A stretch of DNA of 64,000 nt from Cornus controversa (Eukaryota; Streptophyta; Magnoliopsida; Cornales; Cornaceae), in NCBI GenBank assembly GCA_026545225.1, contig CM048851.1:33231956-33295955 (forward strand). The letters run 5' to 3'. The first letter of the stretch is position 1, and the number at the start of each line of letters is the position of its first letter. The translations under genes and the position numbers were made by a program. Shown here in pieces: positions 10,842-23,700 of this stretch. The notes under the pieces were generated by a model. It saw nothing but the letters and a program-made list of their open reading frames with translations. It was not told where the DNA came from and did not search any database.

Positions 10842-13800
10842 ATGGAAGTTACAATGGAAGAATCAGAAGTTGTGCAATTACCACCGCCCAAAATAGAGAA
10901 GTCGGCGTACGATAAGCTGCAACAGAGCAGGAACTCTGTGGAGGACATCGTTGCCAAGATGCTCTCTTTAAAGAAAGAAGCCAAACCCAAATCGGAACTC
11001 GGAGAAGTCGTCACTCAGATGCTCCTCAATTTCGTCACTCTCCGCCAGGTCTCCTCATTTACACCTCTCTCTGTCTAGGGCTATATATATCTATATCTAT
11101 ATATATATGTATGTATTTGAATGTTTTTAGGGTGACAAATTTAGGGTTTTTTTATTTTTATTTCGTTGAAAGTCAATGCGTGTAGTGAATTTATTGGATG
11201 AAAATATGGGATGATAGTGGTGACATTGTAAAAAAATGGTTGAAGGAAAAGCTTGCATTTTTTAAATTGAAGTGTTAAAACAAATGGTGCTAATCTATAG
11301 GGAAGGAAGATGGATCGAAGTTCTATGGAAGGGAAATTAATCATGTGAATTGTGGCCTATGGAATTTCTACATATGGTTACACTCCTCACACCCATTTAC
11401 AACACATATGCCTGGACGTGAATATATTCTTGGGGGTATAGATATATGTGAATTCATATATATGAATGCACACATATAAACATGCAGATATACGGGGAGA
11501 AATTTAGTTGGTCATGATCTGTAGGTCATAGATTCTTTTTGTTGAAGAGTTGGATTTCTGGAGCAGCTATGACCCATTGCTTTAAAGTTAATTGTTGGTA
11601 GGAACATTGTTGCCTAGGCTAGATTCCTACCTGTTTATGTATTCATGTCGACTTGGCTGCTGAAATTGTAGTAGTCTACTTCACCATAATTCTTTAGTCT
11701 TGTTCTTTTCATTTGGAGGGTAGATTTTCACTTCATTTTTAGTTCTCCCAATTTTCTAATTTTATGTTCCTTGCCAAGAAAGTAAGGCTTCCTTACCGGC
11801 AGAAAAGAAAGTAAGGTTCAAAAAGACATGTGCATGGTAATAAAAGAAAAAAAAAATACAGCATATGACATGTGATGACATTAGCAAGGACAAGCCACGG
11901 GGCATTGCTAATGAGAAAGTAGTGGTATTTTTATAAAGAATTAACTTTAGATTGGCCTTTTTAGTAAGGATATTCGTATCGTGGTTTGATTGTGAAGTAG
12001 CTTTTCAACTGCGTAATCGGGATGTCTTGTGTAAGCAGGATTATTGGATATTTATCTATCTATCATTCCATCCTTTGTATACGTTTTTTTCCCCTGAATT
12101 TCTGTTTGTAATCGGGTTTGACACATTTGTTTTCAAGCTCTCCGACATACACTTACTGGAAAAAAAGCCATTGACAATGCTAGTTTCGCCTTAGCAGAAG
12201 TGCTGGGCCTGGGAGGGGCAGAGTAGATACAAAGTTAGCCTTTTGGCATTACTTTGCATAGAGGTGCTATTCTTAGAGTCAGGAAATGCGTTTTCCTGGT
12301 AGACTGGGCTTTTGCCATTTCATCAAAGCTGATTCTTGCAAAAGAATATTGCAATTAAGTGAATGCAGATGAATTGAGTTAATTATTTCCTTGTTTGATG
12401 TATTTCATACAAATTGGATCATCTAAAAGATGCATTTTTCAAAAGAAATTTAAATTACATCCACCTATACTTCATATTCATTTTGCCCATACTTCTTGTT
12501 GACACCATTGTTGTTCGATTGATTCCGATCCTTCTTTGCATGCTCGGGTCCCAACTCTCCCCATGCTCTTCCATGGCTAAAAAAGAAGATCATCGCATCG
12601 TCCTTTTCTCGTAATCTTTTCCCATCCTTGTAGCTAGGTTAAGAAAGAACCTTCGGATCTAATACAGCAGTGGGAGCTCCTTTTCCCTATTTTCCATCTC
12701 TCTCTCTCTCTCTCTCTCTCCATAGAATGTTGTTTCTGATCTTCTTCCAAGATGGTCAGATTTTAGATAAATGTGTTTGGATTGGAACTCCTGATGGCTA
12801 TTTACTTTTACATTTTTCCTTTTCCATCTGCTATAACATTTTTTTTCTGTGCTAACATTTATGACCAGGGTGAAATCTTAAATTCCAACCTTTAGTTCTA
12901 GATTACAAGCTCAGGTGGCGTAAAATGTTGTTTTGCAGGCAAATCGTTCCATCTTGCTTGATGAAGATCGTGTAAAGGCAGAAACTGAAAATGCAAAAGC
13001 ACCCGTAGACTTCACAACCCTGCAGCTCCACAACTTAATGTATGAGAAAAATCACTATGTCAAAGCAATAAAGGCTTGCAAAGACTTCAAGTCAAAATAT
13101 CCAGATATTGAACTTGTGCCTGAGGAAGAATTCTTTAGAGATGCACCAGAGGAGATAAAGAACTGTGTAATATCAAAGGATGGGGCACACAATTTGATGC
13201 TCAAGAGGCTCAATTTTGAGCTTTTCCAGGTAATATATACCATACGTTAAAAAATCCTTGAATATTTTGAAGTTTTTTCTTGTCTATGATTTAATAATCT
13301 AGTTGATGGTTAAACTATAGCTAGTCGGCCTCAATTTCCAAGAGAATCATTGGTTTATCAAAAGAAATTGTGATATCAAGGATTTTTGTTTTCCTTTTTC
13401 TATACTTAAATGCATTGCATTATACAATATGCGCATTAAGTATAATCATTACTCATGGTGCCATAATCCAATGTTGTTGACTTGATTTCTGTTTTGCCAT
13501 TATTGTTTATCATTCTCTCTGTTGACATATTTGTTGACTTTTAAATGGTGAGATGTGGGAATAGTTTAGGATTTAAGAATGATAAGTTATAGTAAGATTC
13601 CTTGTGGTATGGGATTGGCCTTTGAAGAGGGGCCAATGAATCAAAATATCGTAAGATTCAAATGATGAAATATTAGATTTTCAAAACTATGAGGATGCAG
13701 CAAAAGCACTCAATGACACTTCTGTCACTTTAAAAAGGTATAGTAGATCCATTTTTTGTGTGACTGATCATCTTGTGTTCACAAATTTTACGTGTGATAT

Positions 13801-16800
13801 CTTTATTCTTTCATATATTAGTAATTTAGATAAACCTTTTGCCAAGTGTCGGTTATCATATGTATCTAATACTCATCAATTACCAGTTAAAGTTTCATTG
13901 TGCCTTCCACTATTATGTGTTCATTCAGATTGTGAGCTTGGATAACATTCTCACAATTGATCACTTGATTTGCGAAATTTGATTGTCCAAAATAGGTACT
14001 CCGTCTATCCCAATTTAATTGTCCCTTTTGGGGATTCGAACTCCTCAAAAGGACATTCATTTAATGCATATGCCCCCTTTTGAAAATTTCAAGTTACTCT
14101 TTGAAGTTCAAATATAAATATTGTCAAGCAGTTTTCAAAACTTGAAGTATATCTTTGGAAAGATGCAATCATCTCATTTTGACTTCTCAGATGGGACAAT
14201 TGAATTGGGATGGAGGAGCATTTTTGTATAATACTAATACAATAATAGTTAATCATCTGTTCTTACATTGCCTCCTTACCAAATCAGTTTTGGGGAAGAT
14301 TTCTCATATGGTTTGGCATGCTTGATGCCGCTCTAGGTCTGTGATTTTTGTAGTAAGTGGAGAATGAAGGGTTTTGCTAGGAGGAAGTTGATGTCATATT
14401 TTTTTCTTTCTTTCTATTGTTTGGGTAGTTTGGAATGACTTCTGGAGATGTGATCATATGATGCAGTGGTCCTGGTCCATGTAGTGGAAGAAATGATCCT
14501 AAAGGATGTCTTCCTCTGGACTCACTGCTATGGTGGAAAGATAGATTGAAAAGGACGCTGTATGTGTGCTTGTGAACGTGTTTTTTTTTTGGTTTTTTTT
14601 TATGGATAAAAACAGAGTCCCATTACAGGAGAAGCCTAGATAAGAAATAAGAAGCCTTTATGAAAGTGGAAGCGTCCATCCAGCAATCATGACATATCCT
14701 AACTTCTCTTTTCTATTTATTTTTTTTAAATATTGCCACACATGAATGCACGGACTTATGCACAGCAAACACAACATGCTAGATGTACTGAATTGACTCA
14801 CAGATGTCTTACGATATTGGAACTTGGAGCATCATATATGTTTTATGTGGACGGTACTTACTGAAAATGTATGTGTATGATGCAATTCATGTGCTTATCT
14901 TCTAATATGGCTTGAGTTTCTTCTCCTCGACTCTTTAATGGGTGGTATCTGTCACAATAAAACTATATTAATTTTTTATTATTGTTATTATCATTTTATA
15001 AACACTTAAAAATTACTTTACCTGTATCAGCGCAAGGAATTGTGCAAACTTCGTGAGAAGCTGGAGCAGCAAAAGAAAAGCCTTTTGGAGACCATTGCTA
15101 ACAGGAGGAAGTTCTTGTCGAGTCTGCCTTCACACCTCAAATCTCTTAAGAAAGCATCATTGCCTGTGCAGCACCAACTAGGGGTTCTGCATACAAAGAA
15201 ACTAAAGCAGCAGCACTCAGCTGAGCTGCTTCCACCTCCTCTCTATGTGATATACTCACAGTTCTATGCCCAAAAGGAAGCATTTGGAGAACATATTGAT
15301 CTGGAGATCATGGGTAGTGTGAAGGATGCTCAATCCTTTGCCCGCCAGCAAGCGAATAAGGACACTGGTAAATTGACTGTAACCTATGTTTTGTATCTTA
15401 TTCTTGCAACTATCAATCTGTGAATGTTTGACATTTTGAGGACCTGGGTTGATTGCATAATTTGGCCATGCGGGCATGTTTTCTTGAAAATATGCATGAA
15501 GATATGCCTGTACTGATTTGTTATGTTCCTGGTATCTTTAACTCGTGTTGATAGCAATATGCATCTTTTTAGCTTTATTGGTTTTTGAATAACTTATGAT
15601 GATTTCGTTTTCAAGGGGTTTTCATTACTTCCTCAACAACCAGTCGAGAATAGCAAGCAATAGGTTTGGTTTGATATTCTTGATTGGTCCATATACTGGT
15701 TATTGAACAATCAACTTGGAGCCAAACTCCATACCAGAGACATCAACACGGTTATGTAACAGCATGATAAAAGAATAAATATTTTTCAGAATTAGAAAAT
15801 TTATAATTTTTAGAAGAATGATTTGGTTTGTTGAGTTGGTCATCCTTGGGAGCCTGAACTGAATTCAATCCATTTTATTATGACTGGTGGCAGGTCCAAT
15901 TTTGATTTTGCCATCTTGGGAATCTGGTGCTTCAAATTATATTTGTTTGAGTTGGCTGTATTACTTGCTTAAGTGTATAATCTAGTTTCATGTCCGTCCA
16001 ATGGTCCCTTATTTGGACAGTAACCATAGAGATGAGAAGAAATCTGAAAGGAAAGAAAGGGAAATAATAACGTGCTTTAATGGACCAGGCATTTCTAGCA
16101 ATCTAGAGAGTACCAAGTTGGAGGATGATGCACCTGAGGAGGAAGATGACGGCCAGAGAAGGAGGAAGCGGCCAAAGAAGGTTACAGGAAAGGAGAATCT
16201 TGACCAGGCAGGAATATACCAAACTCATCCACTTAAAATCATCCTCCATGTATATGATGACGAGGCTTCTGAGCCTAAGTCTGCAAAGCTGATCACACTG
16301 AAGTTTGAATACTTGTTGAAGTTGAATGTTGTATGTGTTGGGATTGAAGGATCACATGAAGGACCTGAGAATAACATCTTGTGCAACTTATTTCCTGATG
16401 ACACTGGCCTAGAGCTTCCTCACCAGGTATGGATGCTTATTTACATGTTTTAGGTGATCTTCATGCATTTCTAATAAACCTTCTTTTTTTTTTTCTTTTT
16501 TGGTTTTCTTTGCCAGTTTTCATATACTATTATAATATTTCCTGAATGATGTGCAGCCAGCAAAGCTCTGCATTGGTGATGCCCTCATATTTGATGAAAA
16601 AAGAACTTCACGTCCATATAAGTGGGCACAACATTTGGCAGGAATTGATTTTCTGCCAGAGGTGTCTCCATTACTTACAAGCTGTGAAACTCCTGACAAT
16701 GAAACAGCTAAACATGCTGGGGTTATCTCTGGTCTGTCACTATATCGCCAGCAGAATCGGGTACAGACAGTTGTGCAAAGGATTCGTTCTCGGAAAAAGG

Positions 16801-18540
16801 CCCAGAAGGCACTTGCGTGAGTCACTGCTCTATATGTTCGGAGTCATGGATCTTTAAGAATAGAAAGCCCATAAGGGGCACATCCCACAATGTAGTCAGA
16901 GTGTTGGTTTCTACGGTTTTGTTTCAATTGGCTGGAACCTCTAATGAAATTTATATATACATGCTGTGCTTACTTTTGGAATTTCAATGTGTTATGCTTT
17001 ATGTGACTTTTATGTGTGCCTGTGTGTTCTTTTTGTTCATTGAAACTCATCTTTTAGCTGGGCTCTCCTAGTTTTTGTTTATCTGTGTGGTAAGGTATGC
17101 TTCATGTTGAGAACTTGGAACTCTTTGGTTGGTTTACAGGGAACAGCTTGATTTGCTGATGGACCTTAAATGGCCTGCTCTGACTTGTAAAAACATTCCA
17201 TGGGCCTTACATACCCCTCTATGCAGTTTGCATAAATGGTCACCCATAGGGCCCTCACCAAATCAGGCTTCATCATTGCCAGTTGTTGAAATGGAACAAG
17301 TACAGGAACCTTCAGACGTTAATGTGGATGTTATATTTGGTACTTCAAAGGAAGACGTCGAGAATGCAAGGGAAGATGGGGAACTTCCATCTTTAATTTC
17401 GGTTGCAGCTGTTGGAAACAGTGTTAAACTCACTTCCTCGAAGGGACCTGATCTTGAGCGTTCAAGACGGCTGGCTTTGATATCCAAGAGTATGGCATCT
17501 CCTATCAACAAGGCAAAAGCACTAAGCTTTAGGAAACATGACGAGGATTCAGATCTCATGCTGGATTTTGAAAGTGATATGGAAGAGCATGCACAAATTG
17601 AACCAGGGATGGAAAAGGCAGTTAGACTTGGGTGCTCAGAGATGGTTGAAAGGTCATGGGCCGACTATGGCATTCAGGAATATTGTCTTGTTTTAGCCAG
17701 GACAGGGGATAATAACAAGAGGACAAAGAAGTTAGAAGCCAAGGTAGATGAAATTGTGAATTTTTGGTGTTTCTTTCATTTGTATTTTCTACTCTGTTTT
17801 ATGTGATTGTTGACCCTTTGGTGCTTTACTTGAACATCTACCATGGCAGATTAAGATCAGCATGGAGTACCCTCTTAGGCCTCCTTATTTTGAAGTGAAT
17901 CTTTACACTTCACATGTGGGAGAAAATCATTCCGACTCTGATGGTTCTGAGTGGTTCAATGAACTTCGTGCCATGGAAGCAGAGGTAAGCAATTTTTCGG
18001 TGATCAACAGGATGGGCCTGCATAATACGTAGTCGCATCATAATATATATCCCACTATGATGAATCACTAATCACCTTATCTCGATTTATTATCTGGAAA
18101 AGAACAATGGTGCTATAACTCCTTTCCCATCTCCACAGCATTTTCTGGAGAGAAACAAGTTACATGTGGCAATCAAATAACTTGTTTGCAATTTTCATGG
18201 ACAATCTTTCTATTTTATTTTTCCTCTTGAACTTGTGCCATGAATTGACATTGCCCATCTTTACGTGTTGTAGGTCAATATTCATATGTTCAGGATGATT
18301 CCTCTGGATCAAGAGAACTTTATCTTGGGTCATCAAGTGTCTTATCTTGCAATGCTGTTTGACTTATACATGGATGGAGCCACCCCGTCTTCTGAAAAGA
18401 GAAAGAACACTTCTATCATCGACGTTGGTTTGTGCAAACCTGTTAGTGGTAGGATTATTGCCAGATCTTTCAGAGGAAAGGATCGTAGGAAGATGATCTC
18501 CTGGAAGGACATTGGTTGCTCTCCAGGTTATCCTTATTAG
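10842..18540 (+). CDS. THO5: THO complex subunit 5 (THOC5 homologue)
   Basis: Subunit of the nuclear THO/TREX complex, which couples transcription to mRNP assembly, mRNA export and, in plants, small-RNA biogenesis (family knowledge). Exons: 10842-11048, 12939-13229, 15031-15367, 16089-16426, 16557-16816, 17140-17743, 17850-17984, 18274-18540. Phases agree throughout and give 812 residues, close to the roughly 820 of Arabidopsis THO5. Seen: an N-terminal helical region (NLMYEKNHYVKAIKACKDFK, then the coiled coil CKLREKLEQQKKSLLETIANR), an acidic patch followed by the basic nuclear-localisation-like GQRRRKRPKK, the conserved HPLKIILHVYDDE, KWAQHLAGIDFLPEVSP, and the C-terminal LRPPYFEVN and RSFRGKDRRKMISW. 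The start is the first ATG in frame after the GA leader; a second ATG lies four codons on. Intron 2 holds a Stowaway MITE. The acceptor at 16088 has a poor pyrimidine tract but is the only one restoring phase. Confidence 0.93.
13999..14218. mobile_element. Stowaway MITE in THO5 intron 2
   Basis: The ends CTCCGTCTATCCCAATTTAA and, inverted, CTCCTCCATCCCAATTCAA match Stowaway (Tc1/mariner) termini. TA precedes the left end (13997-13998); the right copy now reads CA. 220 bp, non-coding. Confidence 0.8.
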
Positions 18541-20104
18541 AAGTCATTGTTACTGCTACTAGTGCTGCTACCTTCTCTGGCAGTTATTGGTCATTACTGA
18601 TTGTTCTCATTGTTTTTGTTGTCAATGTGATAATAGCAATAGGTTGTGCCCCAAACTCGAGAAAACCTCATTAGTCGTTGGGTAAGAACCATTGTTGATT
18701 ATAAATTTATAATTTGTCTAGGCCATGTTCATTGATATACATGCTTGAAATGTCTGCAGCAGATGCATTCACATTTATCTACATGCTTTGAAGTGAGTTT
18801 TTTCTTTCATCTGGCATTAGGGCTAACCTTGAGGAATGGAAAACTGTAGTCATATAATATTCTCGGTATGCTATGCAACTGCCAGTATATGTTGATGCAA
18901 CGTTGCAATTTTTTGCCTCCGCGAGAAACACACTCACACACCCACTTTGGAGACTTGAATGCATCTAGTAGTAAATTGTCTTTAATGTGTTACAGGCACT
19001 TTTGATACGGGCTGATCCAGACAGTCCAAACTCAGTCTTACTTTTCATGGACTTGGGCATGGTCTGAAATTATGAATTCTTAAATGAGTAAATGCTGCAA
19101 TGCCAGAATTGGGTTTTCAACGACTCCGACAATCAGTGTCGGCGAGAACTCTTATACAATAATTAATAAGATAGGCTCTCTTTTCTCTCAGTCAATGATA
19201 TAGACAATCATTCTAACAATCTTGTTGGTATCACCATTTGGTTATGCAATTCATTAGACACAGATGCCTTCATTTCGTGGTTGTATTAAATTTTGTAAAA
19301 AACGTTATAATAAATCAATTCGGTTAAATGATTAAATTATTTGTTCACACTAGAGATTGATTATTGATATATAAAACAATAAATGAGATATATATGGGAA
19401 ATCATATTAAAGGCACTTGCAAAACCATGAATTTTTCCAGAAATCATGATTTTGTTTATTACTCTTTCAGCTTTGTTCAGATTATTGTGCTAGTCTTGAA
19501 AAAACAACAAAAATAAAATATAAAATGTAATTATTGTAATACTTGCACAAAATAAATATAAATGCAACTATTTTTATATCTTGACTCTTCTTTTCTTTTT
19601 TCCTAGTGTTCATATTATACCAGTATACGGTATCTTTGCCGTTTAATTTTTTTAATCATATTAATAATAAAAAATCCTAGTATACAAATAACGTACCATA
19701 AACTTTACTACGGAGTACTAAAAAAAAAATACGGTTGTTCACAGTAAGTAAATTACTGTATTGACCCTGAGGTACCGTACGAAAACTCTCAATTTTTCTT
19801 GATACACTGTTAACCGTCGGTACCCCCCATACCAAGCAACCATATCAGCAGAAATGTTAAAGCACACTCCAAAAACATTATAGCCATTTGTAGCTGTCAT
19901 TACAAAATCTCATATAAAACAAAAAAAAATCAATTTCTTGTGAAAGTTGTTATTTATTTTCTTATTATACTCCTATTATTATAATTATTTCTTCATCTGT
20001 TAGCCAATCTTTGCTAAACACGCATCAAAAATTTTTTTCTTATGAATCAGTTTATACCGTCTAAGCACCGAGTAAAAATTGTTTTTCTAAGTGTGACTAT
20101 TGAA
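18541..20104. other. THO5 3' flank, no other gene
   Basis: Contains the THO5 3' UTR and AT-rich spacer. THO5 and the ABF gene converge here, with their stop codons about 2.2 kb apart. Confidence 0.5.
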
Positions 20105-20298
20105 TTCACAAGGTAATTTTGGTAAGTAAAATCTTTTTCTTTTCACTTTCCCTACTATCCAAACTAATAAAATAAGATTTTTTCACAACTTTTTAAAAAA
20201 AAATTCTTGCTATCCAAATGCATGCGAGAATCTAAAATTTTCTTTCCTTCACTTCACTTCACTTTCTACCATATTTTCATCTAACCAAACAGACCCTT
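20105..20298. mobile_element. Solo right end of the Tourist-like family
   Basis: GGTAATTTTGGTAAGT through CTAACCAAACAGACCC followed by TTA closely follows the right 190 bp of the element at 46-1163, including CCAAATGCATG and CACTTTCTACCATA. No left end is visible, so this is a truncated copy. Confidence 0.6.
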
Positions 20299-20740
20299 AA
20301 GGATATAATATGCTATGGTTCGTTCCGTGTCAAACTGACCCACATTTGCACGCATTCAGAATACCCATCTTTATAGAAAGTCCCGACATTGTCAAGGCAC
20401 CACAAGTAAAATGCAGCCACACAAAGGTTCTTTGATTCACATGGTAGGGAACTAACTGCATGTGTTTTCAAACATATTATATATATATATATATCAGCTA
20501 ATTATACCTGTTGGACCACATATTTTGCTTCCTTCCTTTCTTTCTGTAATTCTCTACCTATTATTCATGATGTTCACAAAGCAAGAACAGTACAGATAAT
20601 AAACTGGATGTACTAATCTACGACAAAATACAACTCTCGTTTTGATCTACAGCACAAAACATGTTTTTCCCTTAGATATATATGTACAGCCACCTTCCAT
20701 ACATACAAATAATTAAACCATCAAACCATAATCAAACTCT

Positions 20741-23700
20741 TTACCATGGGCCAGTCTGTGTTCTTCTCAAGCATCGTCTCTTCACTCCCTTTTGCAGGTT
20801 CATCATCTCCAAGACCTATCACCAAAATTCAAGGGTATTAAAGAATCACTTTTAAGTCTTATTTACCATCATTGAAATTGCAAGCATAATATTGATATTC
20901 TAGTGTGTTTGTCAGAGAGAGAGAGAGAGACATGTGCATAGCTGTGTGCACATGAAAGTAACCTTCACGGTCCAAATTAAAAGCAGTACCAAACTAAGAA
21001 TCTACCTTTCAAAAAGAATCAAAACCCTAAACCTCATGTTTATGAATGCCTGGTGGAGTCTTATTGTTTCTTTAAGGGGCATGGTGGGTCAGATTGACAT
21101 AAAAATTTAGACATTGCCTGACAATCAGGGTATCACCCTTCATCTCCATTATAGTACTAGGCCTGTCTGATAACAGTGGTCCAAAACATCTACCAAAAGA
21201 TACCAACGAGTAACTACTTCACAATAATTAAACTGTTTAATGCTCCGTTTGTTAGGAAGGAAGAAAATTGAATGGAAGGGATAGAAGAATAGATGGATAA
21301 GACATTTCTAGAAAAGAGATTGTGTTCTTCCTTCTTTTTGTTTGGTTGGATGGAAGAGAAGCAAAGGAAATAAAACCTTACTTTGTTTGTTAGGAGAGGA
21401 GGAAAGAGAGAATTTTAATTTATTTTTACCATTATACCCATAATTACTCTAGGTTTATCAAATAATTATAAGAATAGTTTTGTAATAGAAAACTTTTTAA
21501 TAGCCTTGTCTTTCTTCATTCTTGTCTTCCATGCATATTTGGAGAGATGAAAATTTGTGAAAGAGGGATGACTCATCCCTCCTCTTTTTTCTTCCATCCT
21601 TGCCTCCTCTCTACCAAACGAAGAAAATTTGTTTATTCTTTCTCATCTTCCCTCCAACTTTCTTTCTTCCTGCCCACCAAACAAAGCATAAGCTAATCTA
21701 GGTTTTTGAAGTTTGACTATACAAATATGATAACAAATGACCAAGGGGCCAAGTTTAATCAGCCTTAAACCTCCTTGACAATTTTTGGAAAGAAAAAAAA
21801 AAAAAAACCACAAGCTAGAAAAACCCAAATCCAATCTGTTTCACTTTCCTGTCCTTTTAGCTTTATAAATATATATATATTAAGTAGATATATATTACTC
21901 CTAATAAAAGAACCAAAGCAGGATCCAACCCATGTATACAAGAGGTATACCATAAGGAAAATGATCAACTAAAGGAAACAAACAACGAAGCCTCTCCATT
22001 CGTCAGATGCAACCAGTGGGGCCCATGTTTTGGTCTCACTTGTTTTATCTGATGAATGGAGAGGCTTCGGCCCCTCCATTCAGTTTGTTTTTTCAATTTG
22101 CCAATCATAACGCATTCCATAAAAAAGATACATGTAAAATCTCCCAGAAACTCAACAAAGAAATACATGAGCAAATTAAATGCCTCATTCAACCAAAAAA
22201 AAAACCAGAGAACACAAAAACAGATATTTTAATCTATGGAGGATGCATTCCATCCCTTCAAAAGACCCACTATTCTTCTTCCTCAAATGTTCCACATAAG
22301 ACATGGAGGAGCCAGTCCCACACATTCCTAACAAATAGAGCACAAGACCCCCTTTCAGCAAGCTCCTAAAAGATCCTGACATCACCAAGCCACTCCAAAA
22401 TAGGAAAACAGAAACTCCAAATGTCCCTAGCAAAGTTGCAATGAAGATACGATCGATGTTTTTCCCTGTCCTTAGTGCAAAAAGCACCATTTTGCAGGTT
22501 TTTGCTTCCTTTTCCGAATGTTATTAATGGTCAAAATTACTTCCTTCATTGGCTACCATGTAAATAAAGCCACATTAAAGGGTATTTTAGTACGTCAAAT
22601 TGACCATCACAAAGAGCAATTTTATACCCAACCAAGACTCTCTATCAACTGCCAAGTTACAAAGACCCTGGAACCTCCAACTGAGAGATTCTTCCCAAAT
22701 CCACAAGTCATGCCAAAATTTTACCCTTTTGCAATTGCCCACTGCAAAGGAAGTATGAGAAGTCAGGGGCACCTATCCTTTCATGATGCTCTTTCAAACC
22801 CTAATGCATATAACAAGGTTACTGTATTAGAAAATTGTTAACCACCATCTACTCTAAAAGGGTTAAGCTGTTAGAGAGGGTGTAACTTTTAATATTTAAA
22901 TCCTCTAGCACCGACCACCCTCCTCTACAATGGTCCCTCTCCACTCAATACCTCCAAAAGCTAAACCAAATCAAAGGTAGATTCTACGTTACGATCGCCA
23001 AGGGATGCTTTAGAATTTGAAGGTTTAAAGATCAGCAGGGCTGAAACAAAAATAAATACAGCAACTTGAGCAAGATTAAAGTGCAATACCATGTGTACGT
23101 ACTGCCTACATGAGGTGTTAGGAGGGTGACAGGGCTAGCCTTTGATATTATTCACACAAAGTGGCTAATCTCAGACTCGAACTTGCAACCTCACGCTTAT
23201 AAGTTTTTCTGTTACCATTCCATTGCACCAACTAATAACCCCTAACCTGAGCTCTCTATAAATAAAATTGAGGGGATAGGGAACTATAGTAAGAAGTGAC
23301 CATTTTGCTGTATCTAATTTTTCATTCATAACCAGTAGAGATCGAGAAGTGCATTATGCATATAACTAGAGTAGGGTGATGAAAAGGAAAAATGCATTAC
23401 AAGGATTTGAGAATGTCAAGTCTTGTTGACCATATGGGAGAAATTAATAAGACATAAAACTTACCATCTTTTTATGGTACAGAATTATATGCAATAAGGA
23501 AACAAGAAGTGCATAAAATGAGAATAACTGAAAAACAATATTGAGAGAGATGATTAATAATATAAGAAATGATAAGAATTCATTTCAAAGGAACTAATGA
23601 TTGCACTAACTTAGGACAAGTCCAGATAAGGTTGTATGAGATGGTTATTCATCGGAAAGGAAGGAGTAGAGATTTAATTCAAGTTAGAGATTTTGGCAAG

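Noticed and set aside
22007-22369. 120-residue plus-strand frame in the ABF intron
   Set aside because: It is a shadow of minus-strand LINE sequence; no independent support.
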